Source: Ruminococcaceae bacterium UBA5396 (lineage in GTDB: Bacteria; Bacillota; Clostridia; Oscillospirales; Acutalibacteraceae). Taken from it: DNA of 30,634 nucleotides. Of this stretch, positions 25,289 to 30,634 are shown in pieces. Both the position numbers and the translations under genes were made by a program. The stretch is from positions 14,123 through 44,756 of the forward strand of contig DHOG01000133.1 of NCBI GenBank assembly GCA_002410715.1. The letters are read 5' to 3'. Each line of letters starts with the position of its first letter. Position 1 is the first letter of the stretch. The notes under the pieces are model-generated. The model did no database searches and was not told the origin of the DNA. It worked only from the letters and a program-made list of their open reading frames with translations.

Positions 25289-27553
25289 TTGAAACTGCAG
25301 TTAAGATTGCTGTGTGTGCTGCTTTCAGGAATACTCTTGCTTTCGGGTTGCTCATCAACAGGCTTTCAAGCAAAATCGGCAAAAGTCTCCTTCCCGGAGG
25401 CATCTGCAAACCAGGATTTGAACAATAAGACGGTTGATCACTTCATCCCTTGTGCTCAAAAGGGAGATCTGTCATTGTATGTCAAGCCTTCAAACGCAGA
25501 GTTTTATGTCGAAACTGCTGATGGCATGCGCTGGTACAGCAATCCCCCGGAACGTGGGGAGGATACGGTTGCCTCCGGTACCTACCGCTCGGAACTGTCA
25601 TCTCAGCTTGTGATTCGATATTTCAATCCGGTCACCGGCGAAAACAGTAGCCTATCCACCATGTCGGATAGTGTGTATGATCAACTTTTTGAGATATTAG
25701 CCGTTCCGGACGGTTTTTGCACCAAATACAGTTTTCGGTTCTTCAAAACCGAGGAAGGTGCAGATGAACCCTCGGTTTATGAAATCACCATACCGCTGTA
25801 TGTTTATATCAGTGACGGCAGGCTTAAAGCCGAGGTTGGTGTTTCCCAGATTGAAAACGGGCATCCGGACATGTTTCTTTACAACATCAGTCTACTGCCG
25901 TTTTTTGGCGCGGGCGGTTCGCAGGATGAAGGATACCTTATGGTGCCGGATGGCTCAGGTGCCCTAATTGAATTTAACCAAGGGCGGGATTTCGCCTCCG
26001 GCTTTTCACGCCCGGTATATGGTGCGGAGCCTACGATTTTGCGCAACGGATACGATCTGACGGTTGAGCAACAGGATATTCGTCTTCCTGTGTTCGGCGT
26101 AAAAGTAAACGGCGCTGCATACCTTGCCGTGATTGAAGAAGGCTGCCAAGAATCCACAGTCAATGCATGGGGAAATATGCAGGTCACTTCCTATTCCAAC
26201 GTCTATGCAGATTTTGCAATCCGTGAAAAAATGGATTATTCAATCGGAAACGTCAACACATCGATTCTTGAAAAAGGCTCGCCCCGAATTCCAAAAATCG
26301 GCGTTAGCTATGAATTTTTATCAGGGTCTGATGCAGGTTACGGTGGCATGGCGCGGGCGTATCGCGAACACCTAATTGAAAAGTATACATTAATGGAAAA
26401 AGCAGAACCGGCAGCGCTGTTTGTAGAGCTGTATGCCGGTGTCAGAAAGCAGGTATCTAACCTCGGCGTCCAAAGCGACACGGTTATTCCACTTACGGAT
26501 ACGGGACGGGTTGAAACGATTGCGAATGCTCTGTCAGAGCGCGGTGTCGATAATGTGGTATTCAGCTACCGTAGCTGGAGCAAGCATGAGCTGTCTGGAA
26601 AGCCCCAGACCTCTGCCGCGATGCAACCCACGCTGCAATCAGGTGATATAGATGTGCGGAGACTGACGCAGTCGCAAGACTTTCTGTTTTATCCACTATT
26701 TTCTGATGTGCTGAGCTTCTCGAATATTGGGTTTATAGGCAGAAACGTCGATACTGTCTGCAATTTATCCGGCGTGACAGTCCGTCCGCGTCGCTATCTG
26801 CCCGGGCTGGGTTCCGCCGAAGGAGAGGTATACTATTTTCTAACCGTGGGCAAAATCGGAGATTATATCAGAAGGCTGAAATCCAGTATTTCAAATGCAG
26901 ATTTTAAAACCGCTGCATTTTCAGACATCGGCCAGCTCCTTTACAACGATTATCGTGGTGACGGAGCAAAGAGAGGACACACACAAACCGAGATCACAGC
27001 AGCAATGAAGACTGTCAGCGGTGACCTTCGTACCATGCTGTATTACCCCAACGAGTATGCCCTGCAGTTTGCTTCCGACATATTCGGTCTGCCGTCAAAG
27101 ACCAGCGATCATGACATTATCGATCGAAGCGTGCCGTTTTATCAGATAGCAATCAGCGGGTTGATTCGCTATTCCGGACAGCCGCTTAACAACAGCAACG
27201 CAGGAAGCGACGCCTTGCTGAAAACCATTGAAGCCGGTGGATGCCCTGCATACACCTGGATATATGAGCCTGCCGAAGCACTGCGCGACACCGGTCTCAG
27301 CGGACTTTCGGGTTGCCATTACACACTGACACTCGATCAAGCGACAGAGGAATACAAGGCGGCGGCTCAGATTGAAAGGGCAACAGGCGGCTCACGTCTT
27401 TATGACCACCAACAGGTAACTTCAGGAGTATTTGTGAGTATCTATGAAAATGGAGCAAGGGTTTATGTAAACTACACCTACGACAGCTATCAGGCGGCTG
27501 ACGGCACGGTTGTTGACGCGAAGTCCTATGCGGTGAAAGGAGGAGCGTCATGA
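25289..27553 (+). CDS. DUF5696-like lipoprotein, possible surface glycan-acting protein
   Basis: 754-residue predicted lipoprotein (lipobox LLSGC, C21). The body has an N-terminal beta-rich region to about residue 300 (LLPFFGAGGSQDEGYLMVPD), followed by a TIM-barrel-like part with YGGMARAYREHL and VETIANALSERGVDNVVFSY. This matches my memory of DUF5696 proteins, which accompany glycan importers in Paenibacillus and Clostridia; the fold suggests carbohydrate binding or hydrolysis but no catalytic pair can be named. The start is TTG at 25289 behind AAAGAGGTG; the in-frame TTG at 25247 overlaps the previous gene and lacks a site. The stop overlaps the next permease by ATGA. Confidence 0.8.
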   Translation: MKLQLRLLCVLLSGILLLSGCSSTGFQAKSAKVSFPEASANQDLNNKTVDHFIPCAQKGDLSLYVKPSNAEFYVETADGMRWYSNPPERGEDTVASGTYRSELSSQLVIRYFNPVTGENSSLSTMSDSVYDQLFEILAVPDGFCTKYSFRFFKTEEGADEPSVYEITIPLYVYISDGRLKAEVGVSQIENGHPDMFLYNISLLPFFGAGGSQDEGYLMVPDGSGALIEFNQGRDFASGFSRPVYGAEPTILRNGYDLTVEQQDIRLPVFGVKVNGAAYLAVIEEGCQESTVNAWGNMQVTSYSNVYADFAIREKMDYSIGNVNTSILEKGSPRIPKIGVSYEFLSGSDAGYGGMARAYREHLIEKYTLMEKAEPAALFVELYAGVRKQVSNLGVQSDTVIPLTDTGRVETIANALSERGVDNVVFSYRSWSKHELSGKPQTSAAMQPTLQSGDIDVRRLTQSQDFLFYPLFSDVLSFSNIGFIGRNVDTVCNLSGVTVRPRRYLPGLGSAEGEVYYFLTVGKIGDYIRRLKSSISNADFKTAAFSDIGQLLYNDYRGDGAKRGHTQTEITAAMKTVSGDLRTMLYYPNEYALQFASDIFGLPSKTSDHDIIDRSVPFYQIAISGLIRYSGQPLNNSNAGSDALLKTIEAGGCPAYTWIYEPAEALRDTGLSGLSGCHYTLTLDQATEEYKAAAQIERATGGSRLYDHQQVTSGVFVSIYENGARVYVNYTYDSYQAADGTVVDAKSYAVKGGAS

Positions 27554-28443
27554 AAAAAGGTAAGCTTCGTTCCTATGAGCGGTCACGCGGAATTTACGGT
27601 TACGTATTCATTTCTCTTTGGCTTATCGGGATTGTGTTTTTCTTCGCCGTTCCGTTTGTTCGTACCATTTGGTTTAGCTTTAATTCATTAGCGGATATGG
27701 AACCCGGTAACCTCAACGAAAAATGGGTGGGCCTTGAGAACTATCGTCGTCTGTTTTTGGGAGATGCACAGTTTCTGCCGGCATTTACCGAGACGGTCCG
27801 CTCCACCATCGTTGAGACGCCTCTCATCTGCATATTTTCCCTTTTTCTTGCGATTCTGTTAAATCAAAGATTCAGGGGACGAACGGCGGCGCGTGCAATC
27901 TTCTTTTTGCCGGTAATCATTGCGTCCGGTGTGGTAATGGATATTGTAAACGGCGACCAGTTTTTAAATATGATAATGAGTGGTCAGCGAGCAGGTATGA
28001 TGTTTGAGGTGACATCCACCCAGGATTTATTATACCAGGCGGGAGTGAATCCCGTATTTGTTGATTATATAATCGATACCGTCAACCGGCTGTTTTACTT
28101 GGTTTGGCATTCCGGCATCCAAATTTTGATTTTCTTGGCGGGACTTCAGTCGATATCGGCTTCTCTTTATGAGGTGGCGAAAGTGGAAGGAGCCAATGCA
28201 TGGGTTGCATTCTGGAAGATAACACTTCCCATGCTGTCTCCCATGCTGCTGGTAAATCTGATTTATACTGTGATTGACAGTTATATCAATTCCTCAAACC
28301 CGCTTTTCAAGCTAATCGACAGCGTTTCTCTCGAATTTGACTATGTCGCTGCCATGTCGGTGTTCAGCTTCGCTGCGATATTTCTGATTATCGGGATTGT
28401 GTATTTTATTTTGAACCGCTGGGTCTATTACGCGGTAGATTAA
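27550..28443 (+). CDS. CUT1 sugar ABC transporter permease (MalF type), set 2
   Basis: 297 residues, six helices. The EAA-type loop reads YEVAKVEGANAWVAFWKITL around E208, with the first Ala replaced by Val. The start overlaps the preceding lipoprotein stop (ATGA), with GGAGGAG upstream. The extra extracytoplasmic segment after helix three (about residues 134-170, FLNMIMSGQRAGMMFEVTS) is longer than in the set 1 permease. It forms the second importer with the next gene. Confidence 0.92.
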   Translation: MKKGKLRSYERSRGIYGYVFISLWLIGIVFFFAVPFVRTIWFSFNSLADMEPGNLNEKWVGLENYRRLFLGDAQFLPAFTETVRSTIVETPLICIFSLFLAILLNQRFRGRTAARAIFFLPVIIASGVVMDIVNGDQFLNMIMSGQRAGMMFEVTSTQDLLYQAGVNPVFVDYIIDTVNRLFYLVWHSGIQILIFLAGLQSISASLYEVAKVEGANAWVAFWKITLPMLSPMLLVNLIYTVIDSYINSSNPLFKLIDSVSLEFDYVAAMSVFSFAAIFLIIGIVYFILNRWVYYAVD

Positions 28444-28459
28444 GAAAGGAGGGAAAGGA

Positions 28460-29491
28460 ATGGATTTACGGGGAATCCTTCATGCAGCAGCCCATATTAA
28501 TCGCGATCAGATTGCTGCGGGACCCAAGGTCCGCCAGGCTGCTTCGCGTACGGCAAACTTTTTCATTGCGGCGGTACGGACTTTCCTGCTTGTAGGACTG
28601 TCATTTGTCATCCTTTACCCCATCCTTTATATGCTAAGCGTAAGCTTTCGTGAGCCAGCCGAGCTTTACGACCTCACTGTTGTATGGATACCGCGGACCC
28701 TGACGCTGAAAAACTTTCATTATGTATTTTTTGAGTCCGGCATTGCTTTTTTGCCCAAAATTCTAGGTGGTTTTGAGGCGGGTGCACTGCTACGTTCGTT
28801 TATGCTTTCACTTATCTGCACCGTGTTGCAGGTGTTTACCTGCTCTCTGGCGGGATATGGCTTTGCACGCTTCCGATTCGTCGGACGCGGTGCATTATTT
28901 GCAGTTGCACTGTTTACTCTGATTGTGCCCCCCCAAAGCATCAACATGCCGCTATATGTGAACTATGTCGGGTTTACCAAATTTACGTCGGAGATTTTGG
29001 GTGGAGAGGGAATCCAGATTATTAACACATTAACCCCTATGGCATTGCCCGCTCTGCTAGGCACCGGAATCCGCGCCGGATTGTTTGTCTATCTTTTCCG
29101 CCAGTTTTACAGAAATATGCCTTCGGAGCTTGAGGAGGCAGCATATCTCGACGGATGCGGGCCTATCAGTGCGTATTTCCGAATCATGCTTGTGAATGCG
29201 GGACCAATTCTGCTTATTTCATTTTTATTTAGCTTTGTGTGGTATTGGAATGATTATCTCAATGTTTCGCTGTTTTTCAATAAATCACGCCCCATGTCAA
29301 TCGAATTATCTAATTTTTGGAACTACTTAAACCATCAAAAATTGCCGGATGGCTCGGCAATATCCCGCTCGTTGATGGGGGTATACGTACAGGTGGCGGC
29401 ACTGCTTTTCATTGCGCCGGTTTTGTTGCTGTACATCGCTTTGCAACGGTTTTTCATAAGAAGCATTGTTACTGCCGGCATTGTAGGATAA
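28460..29491 (+). CDS. CUT1 sugar ABC transporter permease (MalG type), set 2
   Basis: 343 residues, about 50 longer than usual because of a cytoplasmic N-terminal extension (residues 1-30) and a longer loop after helix one (IPRTLTLKNFHYVFFESGIA). EAA loop: EEAAYLDGCGPISAYFRIML near E226. AAAGGAGGGAAAGG precedes the ATG. It is the partner of the upstream permease. Confidence 0.92.
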   Translation: MDLRGILHAAAHINRDQIAAGPKVRQAASRTANFFIAAVRTFLLVGLSFVILYPILYMLSVSFREPAELYDLTVVWIPRTLTLKNFHYVFFESGIAFLPKILGGFEAGALLRSFMLSLICTVLQVFTCSLAGYGFARFRFVGRGALFAVALFTLIVPPQSINMPLYVNYVGFTKFTSEILGGEGIQIINTLTPMALPALLGTGIRAGLFVYLFRQFYRNMPSELEEAAYLDGCGPISAYFRIMLVNAGPILLISFLFSFVWYWNDYLNVSLFFNKSRPMSIELSNFWNYLNHQKLPDGSAISRSLMGVYVQVAALLFIAPVLLLYIALQRFFIRSIVTAGIVG

Positions 29492-29507
29492 ATTAAGACA
29501 TATATGT

Positions 29508-29532
29508 TTTGGCTTTACAGGCTAAACTTTTT
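29508..29532 (+). terminator. Weak hairpin after the second permease pair
   Basis: A 6-bp stem TTTGGC/GCTAAA (one G-U) with a 7-base loop is followed by CTTTTT. It is short and may only attenuate, or protect upstream mRNA, in the 153-base gap before the second binding protein. Confidence 0.35.
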
Positions 29533-29644
29533 GAAAGAAAGTTATATAGAATTATTTCAGCAAGCTGTTTATAATTAAATTGGACAATAATCATTTGAGT
29601 TTATCACATATTTTTGTAAAGATTATAGAAAGGGGACAAATACT

Positions 29645-30634
29645 ATGAAAAAGCAATCCGTATGGAGCCGTTTGCTCGCCCTGACTACCAGCTTGTTGCT
29701 GGCGGTGGCGCTCATGTCCGGCTGCGGCAAAGATCCGGAGGAATCCACGCAATCAACTTACGAATCTACGGTTATCACCACTACCGATGAAACAGGGGCA
29801 TCCGAAACCAGCGAAACGGAGGCAAGCGGCAGCCAGACAAATGATGAATCAACCAATTCAAAGGCGACAAGCACCAAGAAACCGGCTTCCAATACCACCA
29901 AGCCCACATCCGGTGCAAAACTGGATATTACTACAGCCGCCATGCCCACGCGAAATCTAAAAAATAAAACGGTTACAATGTTTAGCTGGGAACCGCTAAG
30001 CGCCAAATACAGCAAGCCCAAATCCATGCCAAACATGTATAAAAAAGAATTTAAAGTAACCATTAAGGAAGAAGTAGTGGATCACAACAACTACTGGAAC
30101 GAGCTGAAAACACGCAAGGCAGCCGGAAACATGCCTGATCTTGTGAAAATGCCCAACTGGAAATACTATCCCCAACCCATTGTGGATGGGCTTGTTCAGC
30201 CCCTTGACTCCTTCATTGATTTTGGCAATCCGATTTGGAACGACAGCAGCAAGTCGGTGCGTGAGCAATACATCTGGAAGGGAAAAACCTACATACCAGT
30301 CAACAGTGTAAATCTTGACGCATGGGTCTTTTTCAACAAGAAAATGATGCGTGATGCCGGTGTTTCAAAAAATCCCGAACAGCTTTATAAAGATGGCAAC
30401 TGGACATATGCCACGTTTGCGGATATTGCAAAAAAGACAACCATTAAGGACAGAGCTACCGGAAAGGTGACACAGGCAGGGCTTGTTTTGCAGACCGGGG
30501 ATCTAATCGCTTCTACCGGGCTGGAGCTTATTGCAGGTGACGGCAAGGGCGGCGCAGTCAATAATCTCGGACATACCAATGTGACAAAGTTTATGAATCT
30601 GATGTATGACCTGCGCGATACACTCTATGTTGGC
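29645..30634 (+). CDS. Solute-binding lipoprotein, set 2 (3' end outside window)
   Basis: First 330 residues of a family-1 solute-binding lipoprotein; the frame is open to the window edge. The signal ends LMSGC (C27). A Ser/Thr-rich linker (about 30-95, with KKPASNTTKP) tethers the binding domain, which starts near KTVTMFSWEPLSAKY and continues with MPDLVKMPNWKYYPQPIVDG and YIPVNSVNLDAWVFFNKKMM. GAAAGGGG precedes the ATG at 29645. Placed after permease set 2, it is its likely substrate receptor. The 153-base gap before it may hold a separate promoter, although none is clear. Confidence 0.9.
   Translation, partial: MKKQSVWSRLLALTTSLLLAVALMSGCGKDPEESTQSTYESTVITTTDETGASETSETEASGSQTNDESTNSKATSTKKPASNTTKPTSGAKLDITTAAMPTRNLKNKTVTMFSWEPLSAKYSKPKSMPNMYKKEFKVTIKEEVVDHNNYWNELKTRKAAGNMPDLVKMPNWKYYPQPIVDGLVQPLDSFIDFGNPIWNDSSKSVREQYIWKGKTYIPVNSVNLDAWVFFNKKMMRDAGVSKNPEQLYKDGNWTYATFADIAKKTTIKDRATGKVTQAGLVLQTGDLIASTGLELIAGDGKGGAVNNLGHTNVTKFMNLMYDLRDTLYVG

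Noticed and set aside
29758..30268. Minus-strand hydrophobic frames opposite the second solute-binding lipoprotein
   Set aside because: They mirror the Ser/Thr-rich linker and binding domain of the plus-strand gene; no ribosome site.

Overview
The window reads as low-to-mid GC Bacillota, most likely class Clostridia. The evidence is strong GGAGG-type ribosome sites, frequent TTG/GTG starts, lipobox secretion signals instead of an outer-membrane system, and CUT1-type sugar importers with no linked ATPase. It contains no rRNA, tRNA, CRISPR array or intact mobile element. The lineage call is inferred from style and gene families, not from a marker gene.

Region 1 (1-7984, visibly AT-rich). A LacI-family repressor fused to a complete extracellular-solute-binding-protein domain has its own promoter and terminator. 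An MgtC/SapB-family membrane protein follows, then a decayed membrane-anchored protein gene. A sharp promoter next drives a tightly overlapping three-gene operon: an unknown 8-TM protein, a PrsW-family intramembrane protease with all catalytic motifs, and a lipoprotein with a MACPF (perforin-like) domain and a C-terminal three-fold beta-prism-like module. A terminator and a TetR regulator end the block.

Region 2 (7985-12958, mostly minus strand) looks like a worn accessory islet. It holds a tyrosine-recombinase N-terminal relic, a four-gene run (single-domain LuxR-type HTH, a lipoprotein with an internal duplication, a zinc-ribbon/DUF4870-like membrane protein, a small lipoprotein), a zinc-ribbon/TM/PASTA-like/Ltp-repeat protein, an XRE regulator coupled to an SPFH (virion-core-like) gene that has lost its middle, and an unidentified open-frame remnant.

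Region 3 (12959-30634, higher GC, all plus strand) is a carbohydrate-utilisation locus. The order is AraC-type regulator, GH2 beta-galactosidase-like enzyme, Gfo/Idh/MocA dehydrogenase with a cysteine cluster, a solute-binding protein with extra beta-sandwich domains, two permeases, an NHL-TPR-Yip1 membrane protein, a DUF5696-like lipoprotein, a second permease pair and a second solute-binding lipoprotein cut by the window end. Two complete CUT1 permease/binding-protein sets thus flank two unusual envelope proteins. No ATPase is encoded here, so a shared MsmX-type ATPase elsewhere is presumably used. The glycan substrate cannot be read from the sequence.

The two best candidates for undescribed biology are the 8TM-PrsW-MACPF operon and the double-importer locus built around the NHL-TPR-Yip1 and DUF5696 proteins.
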